Origin: Cervus elaphus
Lineage: Eukaryota > Chordata > Mammalia > Artiodactyla > Cervidae
Direction: 5' to 3'
Length of the DNA stretch: 64,000 nt
Assembly: GCF_910594005.1 (NCBI RefSeq)
Contig: NC_057841.1
Coordinates: forward strand, 13,997,001-14,061,000
Made by a program: the position numbers and the translations under genes. The stretch's first letter is position 1. The number at the start of each line of letters is the position of its first letter. Shown piece by piece: positions 47,513 to 57,984 of the stretch. The notes under the pieces are model-generated. The model saw nothing but the letters and a program-made list of their open reading frames with translations, was not told where the DNA came from and did no database searches.

Positions 47513-47697
47513 ATCCTTGTGGCTCAGCTAGTAAAGAATCCACCTGCAATGTGGGAGACCTGGGTTTGATCCCTGGGTTAGGAAGATCCCCTGGAGAAGG
47601 GAAAGGCTACCCACTCCAGTATTCTGGCCTGGAGAATTCCATGGATCCATGGGGTCGCAAAGAGTCAGACACAACTGAGCAACTTTCACTTCACTTA
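47513..47697 (+). repeat. Bov-tA SINE with internal deletion
   Basis: Forward copy in which 'gaattccatggatccatggg' joins two normally separated 'ccatgg' sites, so about 25-30 bases of the body are missing. Ends in 'ttcacttcactt' pentamer repeats. Confidence 0.9.
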
Positions 47698-47984
47698 AAA
47701 TGTACAGACTGTGGTGCAAACCATCCCCTTCCCATGAAGGAGGAATACTTTTCAGCAAGGCAATAATTCACATAATTTGCAAGTGAAATGGAGTGCGTGT
47801 CTACGGTCCTTGCCCCTCCATGTCCTCTGCCTGCCTTTTGTCTGTGGAAAAACTTTAGTCAAGAAATCAGTGTAATCAGAGAAGTGAGGACATGCAAAAT
47901 AAAGGAAAACAGACCAAATAATAATAACATAGTTATCAAGCATAGTCCTCAGTCCCTCCTTGAGAGCTATTAGATAATATTCGG

Positions 47985-48440
47985 AGCCAGATCCTCCGAA
48001 AGGGCTTATAGACACGGAAACTGCCATCAGGTGGAGAAGTTAAACTGCATAATGACCAGACTGTAGCCACAACATAAGTGGCCACAATTCCGAGAACTGG
48101 GCTCAAAGAAATGGAAACAAGCCAATCCTGGAACTGAACTCTAACTGTACCCAAAACAATCAAGATGATGCCCGTCAGACCACCAAAGACCAGTTTCACG
48201 GTGACTGTTGGAGCGGACTGTGCTGTTTCTGCATGTAGCCGCCTCCCTCAGCCTATAAAAGATCGTACCCGCTGATTGTGGGCTGGGGGGAGTCAGCCTT
48301 TGGACAGTCGTCACCCCAATACCCCCATCCCAGCTCTATCCCATTTTCTGTTGCAGGCATCTGAAATAAAGCGAACTTTTGTTTCCACCAACTTGACCTC
48401 TTTATTTCTGTTTGAGAAGCTGGACCCTGCCTTTTGGTAA
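47985..48440 (+). mobile_element. LTR-like segment with promoter and poly(A) signals
   Basis: TATA box TATAAAA at 48254-48260 and AATAAA at 48365-48370, about 110 bp apart, with CT-rich sequence between, fit a retroviral U3-R-U5 arrangement. The upstream block ('gtagccacaacataagtggc') resembles LTR U3. The core 48200-48440 is the stronger part; outer limits are uncertain and no TG...CA pair or target duplication was found. Family not identified. The hydrophobic minus frame at 47936-48199 is antisense to it. Confidence 0.5.
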
Positions 48441-49182
48441 TGCAAGTTGATGATAATAAATTTTTTATAAATTAATTGTATGCTGGTAAACTCACTGTTG
48501 AGAAAGAGAAAAAAAAAAAAAAAAAAACACCCTTCATTTAGGCCACGTGATGATTTCCATGCTGTAAACATTCCCACTCTGGGTATATTATCAGTGTGAT
48601 GTCACTGAACATAGAATTGGGAAGGCAGATGATATAAATCCACACTAACACTCCACCAGTTTTAGTGATATGAAAAAAACAAAACAGAAGTTCATGTGTG
48701 CTTGTCTTTTCTCATGCATTTCAGGACCATATTCCTTCAAGAAAAGAAAGCAGTGAGTACGCGGGAATTTAATCTTTGAACTTTAGTCACTCCTTTAGAA
48801 TTCGACAGCAGACAGAACTTATGTTCAAGACATTTTTATGTTGTCGGTTTTTTGTTTTTGTTTTTTTTACTATAAAAACACATTTAATACTTTGATGACA
48901 TTGGCAATATGGCTGGATATGGTCTGGAGAGAGAACAGTGAGTGAAATTTCAGCCTGAAGGTAGTTCCGCCTTAGAGCTAATGTGCATTTTGTGTACTTA
49001 ATGTACTCTCCTGACCCATTTCAGAGTCTCGGGAAGCAAAATCTAATCATCCTCCCATTATCTTAGGAAGATTGGTTTTGATGCATCTGCCTCATGAAAG
49101 ATAGAAGCAGGGCTGTTTTGACTCACCAGCAACATCCACCCATGTGGGACCACACCATCCTCTGGAAGATGTTGGATCAATG
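48441..49182. other. Unassigned sequence with an exon-like microsegment
   Basis: A19 homopolymer at 48509-48527. A 28-nt block (48725-48752) lies between an AG acceptor after a pyrimidine-rich run and a perfect GTGAGT donor. No repeat family recognised. Confidence 0.35.
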
Positions 49183-49215
49183 TGTGCTAAGTTTTTTCAG
49201 TCGTGTCCAACTCTG
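49183..49215 (-). repeat. Bov-tA SINE, left part of a split copy
   Basis: 'gtgctaagttttttcagtcg' and 'tgtccaactctg' are the start of a reverse Bov-tA that resumes at 49469. Confidence 0.75.
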
Positions 49216-49468
49216 CAACTGTGAACCTTCAATATTTTGGCCACCCGATGCGAAGAACTGAGTTGTTGGAAAAGACCCTGATATTGGGAAAGATTGAAGG
49301 TGGGAGGAGAAGAGGATGACAGAGGATGAGATGGTTGGATGGCATCACCGACTCCATGGACATGAGTCTGAGTAAGCTCCAGGAGTTGGTGACGGACAGG
49401 GAGGCCTGGTGTGCTGCAGTCCGTGGGGTCACAAAGAGTCTGAATGAGCGACTGAACTGAACTGAGTC
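49216..49468 (+). mobile_element. BovB LINE 3' end inserted in a Bov-tA
   Basis: Forward BovB starting near 'accttcaatattttggccac' and ending 'gactgaactgaactgag'. It separates two halves of a reverse Bov-tA. Flanking 'gtccaactc' and 'gtccactcc' may be an imperfect target duplication. Confidence 0.88.
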
Positions 49469-49633
49469 CACTCCAGGCTCCTCTGTCCATGGGATTTCTC
49501 CCGGCAAGAATATTGGAGTGAGTTGCCATGCCCTCCTCCAGGGGAATCTTCCTGACCCAGAGATCGAACTTGCACCTCTTCTGTCTCCTGCATTGGCAGG
49601 CAGGTTCCTTGCCCCAAGCATCACCTGTGAAAC
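49469..49633 (-). repeat. Bov-tA SINE, right part of the split copy
   Basis: 'caggctcctctgtccatggg' through the head complement 'ccccaagcatcacctgtgaa'. Confidence 0.85.
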
Positions 49634-50004
49634 CCTGTGAGTAGTGTGCCGGTTAGTCTGCAGAATTTCTGTTTTAAATAAAAACACTTAGCTTTGCATT
49701 TTCCTGAAAAGACAGGATAGTAAAAAAACAGGAGGAAGTCTTCCCACAATATATATATGTATCAAATCATTACGTTGTACAGTTTAAATCCTTTACAATT
49801 TTATTTGCCAGTTATAACCTGATAAAGCTGAATAAAAAATAAAAGAAACAAGATGTGTCCTTGAGAATTAATGATGAAAAGACAGAGGCAAAAAAGGAAT
49901 TTCATGAGGATTCTTAACAACACACTCAAAAGTCCTGGCAAACAGCCTGGCAGTCAAACGGCCTGGCAAAATGACATTGGCCTCCTCCCTTCCTGTCCTC
50001 TGGT
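49634..50004. other. Unassigned sequence
   Basis: AT-rich; short TA repeat at about 49751-49760. Nothing else recognised. Confidence 0.4.
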
Positions 50005-50195
50005 CCAGTGTTCTCAACATTAACCTGCACCGGAACTGCACTGAAGGCTTGTTAAAACTGACACTGCTGGCCAAAGTCCCCAATTTATTGGATGTTGTCT
50101 TGGAACCTGCATTTCTAAGAAGCTTCCAGATGATGTGTATGTGCTGGTTAGAGGTGCTTGCTCTTAGAAGCTTGGCTCTGATACTACCACCCAAA
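50005..50195 (+). mobile_element. MER5A-like hAT transposon fragment
   Basis: 'ccagtgttctcaacattaac', 'aggcttgttaaaactgacac', 'cctgcatttctaagaagctt' and 'ccagatgatgtgtatgtgct' follow the MER5A non-autonomous DNA transposon in order. Old and diverged. Confidence 0.65.
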
Positions 50196-50374
50196 TCTTA
50201 GTATTTATTGGTCCAAGGGCAGGAGAATTAGAAACATATTTTATAGGAGGGAGGGATGAGGAGAAAGATACTTCAGTTAGCAGCTTCTGGGCCATCCAGC
50301 TAGAATGCTTTCCTTTCATTCTCACTTTCATTAGATATGTTTCAAACTTAGGGCTACAACACTGACAAAAAGCA
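50196..50374. other. Unassigned sequence
   Basis: Short spacer between MER5-like and BovB sequence. Confidence 0.4.
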
Positions 50375-51045
50375 TGATTTCATGACCCAGATGACCACGA
50401 TATGTGATCACTCACCTAGAGCCAGAATCCTGGAATGTGAAGTCAAGTGGGCCTTAGGAAGCATCACTACACACAAAGCTAGTGGAGGTGATGAAATTCC
50501 AGTTGAGCTATTTAAAATCCTGAAAGATGATGCTGTGAAAGTGCTGCACTCAATATGCCAGCAAATTTGGAAAACTCAGCAGTGGCCACAGGACTGGAAA
50601 AGGTCCATTTTCATTCTAATCCCAAAGAAAGGCAATGCCAAAGAACACTCAAACTACCCCACAATTGTACTCATTTCACCTTAGAGCAAAGCAACGCTCA
50701 AATTTCTCCAAGCCAGGCTTCAACAGTACCTGAACCGTGAACTTCCAGATGTTCAAGCTGGATTTAGAAAAGGCAGAGGAACCAGAGATCAAATTGCCAA
50801 CATCCATTGGATCATTGATAAAACAAGAGAGTTCCAGAAAAACATTCTGCTTTATTGACTATGCCAAAGCCTTTGACTGTGTGGATCACCACAAACTGTG
50901 GAAAATTCTGAAAGAGATGGGAATACCAGACCACCTGACCTGCCTCCTGAGAAATCTGCATGCAGGTCAAGAAGCAACAGTTAGAACTGGACATGGAACA
51001 ACAGACTGGTTCCAAATTGAGTAGGGGGTATGTCAAGTCTGTATA
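50375..51045 (+). mobile_element. BovB LINE, first segment (RT N-terminal half)
   Basis: The longest BovB in the window starts here, near 'gacccagatgaccacgatat', before the reverse transcriptase domain. The frame at 50382-50684 and then 50737-51024 covers RT motifs including 'FDCVDHH'. A stop near 50682 and small losses (for example near 50846) break ORF2. It is interrupted at 51046 by a Bov-tA and resumes at 51262. The 5' endonuclease part is missing. Confidence 0.93.
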
Positions 51046-51261
51046 GACTTCCCTGGTGGCTCAGATGGTAAAGCATCTGCCTGCAATGTGGGAGACCTGT
51101 GTTCGATCCCTGGGTTGGGAAGATTCCCTGGAGAAGGAAATGGCAACCCATTCCAGTATTCTGGCCTTTAAAACCCCATGGACGGAAGAGCCTGGTAGGC
51201 TACAGGCCATGGGATCGCAAAGAGTCGGACATGACTGAGCGACTTCACTTCACTTCACTTC
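51046..51261 (+). repeat. Bov-tA SINE nested in BovB
   Basis: Forward, complete, ending in four 'cttca' units. Flanks 'aagtctgtata' (51035-51045) and 'aaggctgtgta' (51262-51272) agree in 9 of 11 bases and are the duplicated BovB target. Confidence 0.93.
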
Positions 51262-51590
51262 AAGGCTGTGTATTGTCACCCTGCTTATTTAACTTATATG
51301 GAGAGTACATCATGCGAAAAGCCAGGCTGGATGAAGCATAAGCTGGAATCAAGATTGCTGGGGGGAAATATCAATAACCTCATATATGCAGATGACACTA
51401 CCCTTATAACAGAAAGCAAAGAAGAACTAAAGAGCCTCTTGATGAAAATGAAAAAGGAGAGGGAAAAAGTTGTCTTAAAACTCAACATCAGAAAAAAAAA
51501 GTTGGCTTAAAACTCAATATTCAGAAAACTAAAATCATGGCATCCAGTCCCATCACTTCATGCCAAATAGATGGGGAAACAATGGAAACA
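51262..51590 (+). mobile_element. BovB LINE, second segment with YADD
   Basis: Resumes at 'aaggctgtgtattgtcaccc' and carries the catalytic YADD at 51385-51396. A block of about 32 bp is directly repeated (51464-51495 and 51496-51528). The segment ends at '...gaaaca', where an inverted copy of 51340-51486 begins. Confidence 0.92.
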
Positions 51591-51737
51591 GTTGAGTTTT
51601 AAGACAACTTTTTCCCTCTCCTTTTTCATTTTCAACAAGAGGCTCTTTAGTTCTTCTTTGCTTTCTGTTATAAGGATAGTGTCATCTGCATATCTGAAGT
51701 TATTAATATTTCCCCCCAGCAATCTTGATTCCAGCTT
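51591..51737 (-). repeat. Inverted duplicate of BovB segment 51340-51486
   Basis: 147 bp that are the reverse complement of 51340-51486 with five mismatches by my count. It includes a second YADD on the minus strand (51681-51692), so both strands here encode the RT active-site region (frames 51268-51510 + and 51558-51755 -). The arms share variants not seen in the window's other BovB copies, so this is a local copy, not a separate insertion. Confidence 0.95.
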
Positions 51738-52329
51738 TATTTTGGGGGGCTCCAATCTCTGCAGATAGTAACTGCAGCCATGATATTAAAAGACACTTGC
51801 TCCTTGGAAGAAAAGCTATGACCAACCTATGCAGCATATTAAAAAGCAGAAACATTATCTTGCCAGCAAAGGTCCATCTATTCAAAGCTATGGTTTTTTC
51901 AGTAGTCATGTATGGATGTGAGAGCTGGACTATGAAGAAAGTTGAGCACCAAAGAAGTGATGCTTTTGAACTGTGGTGCTGGAGAAGACTCTTGAGAGTC
52001 CCTTGGACTGCAAGGAGATCCAACAAGTCCATCCTAAAGGAAACCGGTCCTGAATATTCATGCTGAAGCTGAAACGCCAATACTTTGGCCACCTGATGTG
52101 AAGAACTGACTGATTGGAAAAGACTCTGATGCTGGGAAAGATTGAAGGCAGGAAAAGAGAGGGATGACAGAGGATGAGAGGGTTGGGTGGCATCACCAAC
52201 TCAATGGACATGAGTTTGAGTAAGCTCAGGGAGCTGCTGATGGACAGGGAAGCCTGACATGCTATAGTCCATGGGGTCACAAAGAATCAGACAGGACTGC
52301 ATGACTGAACAGAGCTGAACTGAACTGAT
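51738..52329 (+). mobile_element. BovB LINE, third segment to 3' end
   Basis: Continues at 'ttattttggggggctccaat' through the ORF2 C-terminus (frame 51725-52066 includes 'VMYGCESWTMKK') to the BovB tail and an A17 run at 52336-52352. Lost bases near 52061 and elsewhere break the frame. Confidence 0.93.
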
Positions 52330-52414
52330 GTGCTTAAAAAAAAAAAAAAAAACCCACGTTTTTTCAGAGTGCTTTCATATAACTCACATTGTCTAATTCT
52401 CAAACAAGTTATAG

Positions 52415-52560
52415 GGGACTTCCTTAATGGTCCGGTGCTTAAGACTTCGCCTTCCAATGTGGGCAGTATGGGTTCAATTCCTGGTCAGGGAGCTAAAATC
52501 TCATATGCCTCAGGGCCAAAAAATAAAACAGAAGCAATATTGTACCAAATTCAATAAAGA
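52415..52560 (+). repeat. CHR-type SINE
   Basis: 'ggggacttccttaatggtcc' head, B-box-like 'ggttcaattcctggtcaggg' and an A-rich end. Confidence 0.85.
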
Positions 52561-53369
52561 CTTTAAAAATGGTCCACATTAAAAAAATAAAAATAAAAAA
52601 ACTTTAAAATGAAACAAGCTATAATTATTCTCATTAAAGATAGATAGATGAGTCTATGGTTTTCCTAGTTCTGAGTTCCAGAGATGGGATCATTACCTAA
52701 GTTTTCGCACTGCTAATTTAGTACTGTTTTTACTGCATCACTACTGCTTTTAAATAAGACAAACATCAGATATTAGGGTTGCACAATGAGCCCATGAATA
52801 TGAAAGTAATGAGCCCTGACATCAGAACTGACATTGGGGTGAAGGAAGTGAGACAACTGTCTCAGACACATAATCACAGGGGACTCCAGAGAACACAATA
52901 ATCAAGAAAACAATGATGTAATATTATTGAAGTCAAAATTGCTGCAAAAATTAATCATAAGTAAGATCATCATAAAAACAGGCCATTTGTCTGTCTCACA
53001 GTTGGTATTCTGATGCAATGGAAATGGAGTTGTTGTGTGTGGGAACATTTCCAACCAGACCATAGTCCCTGAACCCAGCCAGATAGGGTTGAGACTGTCA
53101 ACAACAGTGTGTGAACAGATTGGACAACATGACTCTTGATAAAGACTCTTTATACAAAGTCCTGCCTGTTGATTTTAGGGCTTATATGATCCTTTTCTAC
53201 TGAATTTAAAATATGTGAGGATATTTTGATAAATGTATACAGGGCACACATTGTTTTGCTTCCTGCTACCAAATAGGTCAGTTCTATTTTTTAATGTTTT
53301 ACTTTCTTTGTTTATTTACTTTTGGCAATAAGTCAGTGCTTAAAGGGTTAACTCTTATTTTTTAACATT
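52561..53369. other. Unassigned sequence
   Basis: AT-rich; A-rich patch at about 52580-52604. Nothing recognised. Confidence 0.4.
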
Positions 53370-53499
53370 TTGTTTCATTTATTCATTTATTTTTGGTCTT
53401 GTGGCATGTGGGATCTTAGTTCCCCAACCAGGGATCTAGTTTGTGCTTCCTGCATTGGAAGCCTGGAGTCTTAACCGTTGGACCACCAGGGAAGTCCCT
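53370..53499 (-). repeat. CHR-type SINE
   Basis: Reverse: 'tttggtcttgtggcatgtgg' to head complement 'gaccaccagggaagtccc'. Confidence 0.88.
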
Positions 53500-54094
53500 G
53501 GATTAATTCTGACAAATGGAGATTTTTGGAGTTTCTGTTTAGATCTGAACAACAAAGAGAAGGAGGAGGGAAACTAATTTATGTCTAATGTGAAAGAAAG
53601 TCTGTAGTTATGTACCCACTTGGATAATGTCAGTCTGCAGGAAGAATTCTCCAGGAAGAATAATGACTTTGAAAAATGATTTGACTTCTCAGCTCAGCCG
53701 TGGTGATTTGGCCACTCAGGTTCACAATTCCCAAAGCTCGCCAAAGAAAAGGAGTGTCTGAGGTGGGGCATTTCTGGCATCACGGATGTGAGATGTAAAA
53801 TTATTTTAAAACATGTTCATTTGGCTCATGTAGCTGATTACAGTCTAACATTTCACGGTCTGTGGATTTAAAATCTTTGTTTCTGCAAGTGCTTTGTTTA
53901 CTCCTGGTGGAGTTCGCTTGTAGACACTTTTCTATTTTAACATAAATGATTTTGACAGAAGAGCCTGCATGAGGTTTTCTAATTCTCTGACCACTTCTCC
54001 CTCACCACTCTCACTTCAACTCTTCAATTTCGTACATAATCAAGGTAATTACAACTGTCATCGTTAGTGTCAGTTTAATGAGGAAAATCATTTC
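53500..54094. other. Unassigned sequence
   Basis: No gene or repeat recognised. Confidence 0.4.
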
Positions 54095-54220
54095 CTGGGT
54101 ACTTTTTAATAATGCAGATTCCCAGCCTCCATTCTCTTATTGATACTCTAAATTCACTAGACCTGGGATAAAAACCAGCCATCTGCATTTTTAACAAAAC
54201 TCTGATGTTTATAATATACT
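54095..54220 (+). mobile_element. Possible MER5-like hAT transposon fragment
   Basis: 'tttttaataatgcagattcc', a diverged centre and 'catctgcatttttaacaaaa' have the order seen in MER5 elements. Confidence 0.45.
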
Positions 54221-54854
54221 TGGTGACCCATAGGTCAAGCTCCCTGGGAAGCAGACTCTGCATCAAAGATTTGCCCTCAGAAAACTTGTTGGGAAATACT
54301 ACTGGGATTGGTCCTGTGGTGAAGCGGCAAGAGGGCAGAGGGAGAAGGTGTGCAGTGGCATTGGGCATCCTTCGAAACCCTGGCACTGTGATGGGTCTTC
54401 AGAGATGCTGGGAGTGGTATAGAGATGGAGACATTTTTCATTCATCTCCACCAAGAGGTCACTGTATATATGCTGCTCTGAGGAAGGAGGCCCAGTACTG
54501 GGTGAGGCCAGGTGCTTTTCTAAGAGCAAGGGAGTTGGACAGCAACCGGCATCTGGGCTGAGCCACGATAGCGCCCAGCCAGGACTCAGATGGGACCTCT
54601 TGGCAAGTATTGGCCAATAGACCGTGGTCAGTGACATGTTCACATCTCAGCTGGACAGGTTAAGAGCAGGCATCTGGTTCCTTTGCTGCTTCTTTTGACC
54701 CACATCCTCTAGACAACACAGCTATAATACTGTAGGGTCTCCATGACCCCTGGGTTCCTGAGTACCAACATAGAATCGACCCCCTGAGCCAATTTGCAGT
54801 GGAAATGCAACATGGACTAGATAAAACCAAGTGATTTCAAGTTACCTGGATTTC
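54221..54854. other. Unassigned sequence
   Basis: Moderately GC-rich. Opposing open frames at 54205-54561 (+) and 54299-54643 (-) overlap; neither has recognisable domains. An old repeat may be present at 54240-54330. Confidence 0.35.
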
Positions 54855-55134
54855 TTTTTTTAATTGATTTTGGGCTGTGCTGGGTCTTGGTTGCTTTGTG
54901 GGTTTTTCTCTAGTTGCGGCAAGCAGGAGCTATCTTCATTGCGGAGTGGGGGCTCCTCTCCAGCACGTGGGCTCAGTGGTTGTGGGTCTCAGGTTCTAGA
55001 TCACAGACTCAGTAGTTGTGGCACATGAGCTTAGTTGCTCCGTGGCATGTGGGATCTTCATGGATCAGGGATCCAACCTGTGTCTCAGGCATTGGCAGGA
55101 GGATTCTTTACCCCTGAGCCAGGAGGGAAGCCCA
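54855..55134 (-). repeat. Long CHR-type SINE
   Basis: Reverse copy of the longer CHR variant: 'tttgggctgtgctgggtctt', 'ctcagtggttgtgggtctca', 'ggcatgtgggatcttcatgg', ending 'gccaggagggaagccc'. Confidence 0.88.
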
Positions 55135-57144
55135 CGCTTCCGGATTTCAGCATTAGCTTTTGACAACAGCATTGTCTAGGCTAACCTTACTAAAACAATG
55201 ACCAGGCTGCAGTCATCCAGTAAACTGCACTGGGACAGAATTATCTAGTGACATTTACCATCAGACTGAAACTACACGGTAAGGCGCTCACCGAGTTCAG
55301 AGTTTGTAGAAATGATGTCTCAGGAAAGCAGATAACAATTCCCGGATGACAAAGGGGACTTTCTGTCTGTCCTATCAGATTGGATGACACTCAGGTTGTC
55401 CACCCACCTCGGCCACCTACTATAAAAAAGATAAAGCCTACCCTTTATTATACTCAAAACATGATAAAGAGAAATCATATCAGTGTGTTGTCCTATGTAA
55501 GAGTAAATACAACAAAACAAAACAGAATCTTCCCTGCTGCCCAAAGAGGCAGGCGACTTTCCAACCTCTCATTTTCTTTTCTTTGTATATTTATGGTTTG
55601 CTTTATAAAAGCTATGACAATACGATGGTACATAGTATTGAAATCACAAAAAAATATGAACAAATATTTACAGCAAGACACACTCACAATGGAAATACTT
55701 CCTTCAAAACTAGTTACATATGATGATCAGAGTCTATACGCACAAACATTGCTAAAACTATGGGTTCTTTTTTTGGCTGGAGGAGGGGGACAGGGAGGGA
55801 GGGACAAGAAAAAGAAAGCATGAACACCCCCAACTCCTTAAAAGTAAATGTTTGTTCAGTGAAAATGAAGGCCTTAACAGAAAAATGAGTTGACACGTTT
55901 CTGGCTGTTGTAAGCATCTCAGGGATGGCACAGGGGTTCCTGTGGACAGGAAGGGTCCAGGCCCTCACCTGCCCTTAGGGAGGCTCAGCCCTCCATTTTC
56001 TAAGAGAATTTTCTTTAGCTAATTTGTAGCAAATTATTTCTCTGCCCCTAACACTGTAAACATCTTGCCTGTTCTATAGCCCAAGATTTTTTTTTTTTTT
56101 GTCTTTTTCCTTAAGGGCCTTGGAGCTATCTCTTTAAAATGTAAAGGTCAAGGAAAATAGCATCTCATTCAACCTGTCTCTCTGAGTTTTAAGCTAGGTA
56201 CCCTCCTCCAAGTTACAGAGAGCCATGGAGATGGCAGATTTTTTTTATTTCCTTTGGATAAAGGCATCTAAGGAACACAAGTGGCCACTTGATTGCCAGG
56301 TGAAGCTCGGATGAACTATGTGTTCCAAGGAGGGCTGTCAGTTCATGAGACTTGATGATGACATAATTTATCTTAAGAACTTGTAAGGAATGGGTTGTAG
56401 CTGTCCAGCTCTCAGAAAAGATGAAATTTCTTTCCATCTTTGCAATCCCTTTATTGGATTTCTTGTCATGTGTGTCACAATCTGGTTTAATGGTTATTCA
56501 ATAACAAGATGGTTTAATCCGCCTCTGCGTTTGTGGAAAAAATACACTAGGCTTCCAGGAGGTTTTCCTCTGTTTATTTTCCCCAACACTTATAATATAA
56601 ACTGCTATAGGGAAAAAATGGCTCCTGATCAACTATTCTAAAATGAATTAATCATTGTTTTGTACATCTTCTGGTTTTTAGCTGTCAGACCCAGCAACCC
56701 CATAAGTCAAGCAATCACATTTAATCACGCAGGACTGGCTGGCGCACCTACATGCCTTGAGAGGGTTCTCAGAATATTTGATTAACCTTGATTTAAATAG
56801 TCAATGAGCACTTCAATGAAATGATTTTTATACTTGTAATAGATAATTAACGTCAACCTACATTATATTTTTTCCAGATGAAAATTTTCTGTGCTCATGT
56901 TTCGGAACTTGGCAATCTAGGACTTTGGCATTCAGTCTGCACTGGGGCCACCCACGGATTGAGGGGCTCCCACTGCAGTCACACAGTGGGAAAACATCTT
57001 AGGATTGTCCATGAGCATTTGTCTCACGGCCTTGTGAAGGTGTAGTGGCCATCTAGTGAGACTTAAATTGTCAAAAGTAGGTAGAGGCCCACCTCTCACT
57101 GCACTATTTTTTGATGACCTTCTGTTTATTTCACTGCGTGCATG
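55135..57144. other. Unassigned sequence
   Basis: About 2 kb without recognised gene or repeat. The plus frame 55380-55823 (147 codons) has no recognisable domain and ends in low-complexity G/K-rich residues. A T-run lies at about 56088-56100. Confidence 0.4.
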
Positions 57145-57362
57145 AGTGCTAAGTTGCTTCAGTCATGTCTGACTTTGTGACCCCATGGACTGTATCCTGC
57201 CAGGCTCCTCTGTCCCATGGAATTTTCCAGGCAAGAATGCAAGAATGGCTTGCCATCTTCCTATTCCTGGGGATCTTCCCAATCCAGGGATCGAACCTGC
57301 ATCTCCTGTGTTTCCTGCATTGGCAGGTGGATTCTTTACCACCAAGCTACTTGGGAAGCCCT
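57145..57362 (-). repeat. Bov-tA SINE
   Basis: Reverse, complete, with a small duplication-like 'gcaagaatgcaagaatggct' in the body. Confidence 0.9.
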
Positions 57363-57984
57363 GATGACATCAAGGCAGCACTTAAAATTTTAGGTTTTAC
57401 AACACACAGTTCTAAATCAAGAGTTTGGATTTGTACTTAACAAGGAATTAAGTTATTTGAATATCTGGTATATCTTAGAAAAGCTAATTGAAACTACATT
57501 ATTATACCATTAGCCAGAAGGATTTTGCTGTTATTATTGTTCTGTTTTTTATCTTTCTGTATACTAGTTAAGATGGTGAAATAAGTAGATGCACTTCCTT
57601 GTATATATGTGCATATATGTATGTATCTGTCTAAATACTTATCTACAAAAATGAATACATTAAAAAATACCCCAAGGAACAAAGTCACATATCTTTAGTG
57701 CCATTTAATTCCATTTGGGAATCAAAACAAATTGTAAATTACCTGATTCTTGGTCAAAGGCTTTTTAACCATTAACTAGTCACTAAAATCTTCATTTCTC
57801 TCTGAGTATATGCAAAATTTCAATACTATTGCAAAATGATTGAGGTGAATATATATTGGAGAAGGTTAACCAAAGAGATTGACATGGGAGAAGCATATTT
57901 AAAATTTTAAACTTAACTGGCCTTAAAACCATGCACATATTCACTATTATATATTAAAAGGTGTTTATATTCAAAAGATCATTA
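57363..57984. other. Unassigned sequence
   Basis: AT-rich, with alternating TATG-type repeats at about 57600-57630. No gene. Confidence 0.4.

Noticed and set aside
47936..48199. Minus-strand 87-codon frame with a hydrophobic, membrane-like stretch
   Set aside because: Overlaps the LTR-like segment in antisense; no conserved motif. Hydrophobicity follows from the base composition.
54205..54643. Pair of overlapping open frames on opposite strands
   Set aside because: Neither has splice signals or recognisable domains; symmetric openness suggests composition.
55380..55823. 147-codon plus-strand open frame
   Set aside because: No domain, low-complexity end, and an overlapping minus-strand frame; looks like chance.
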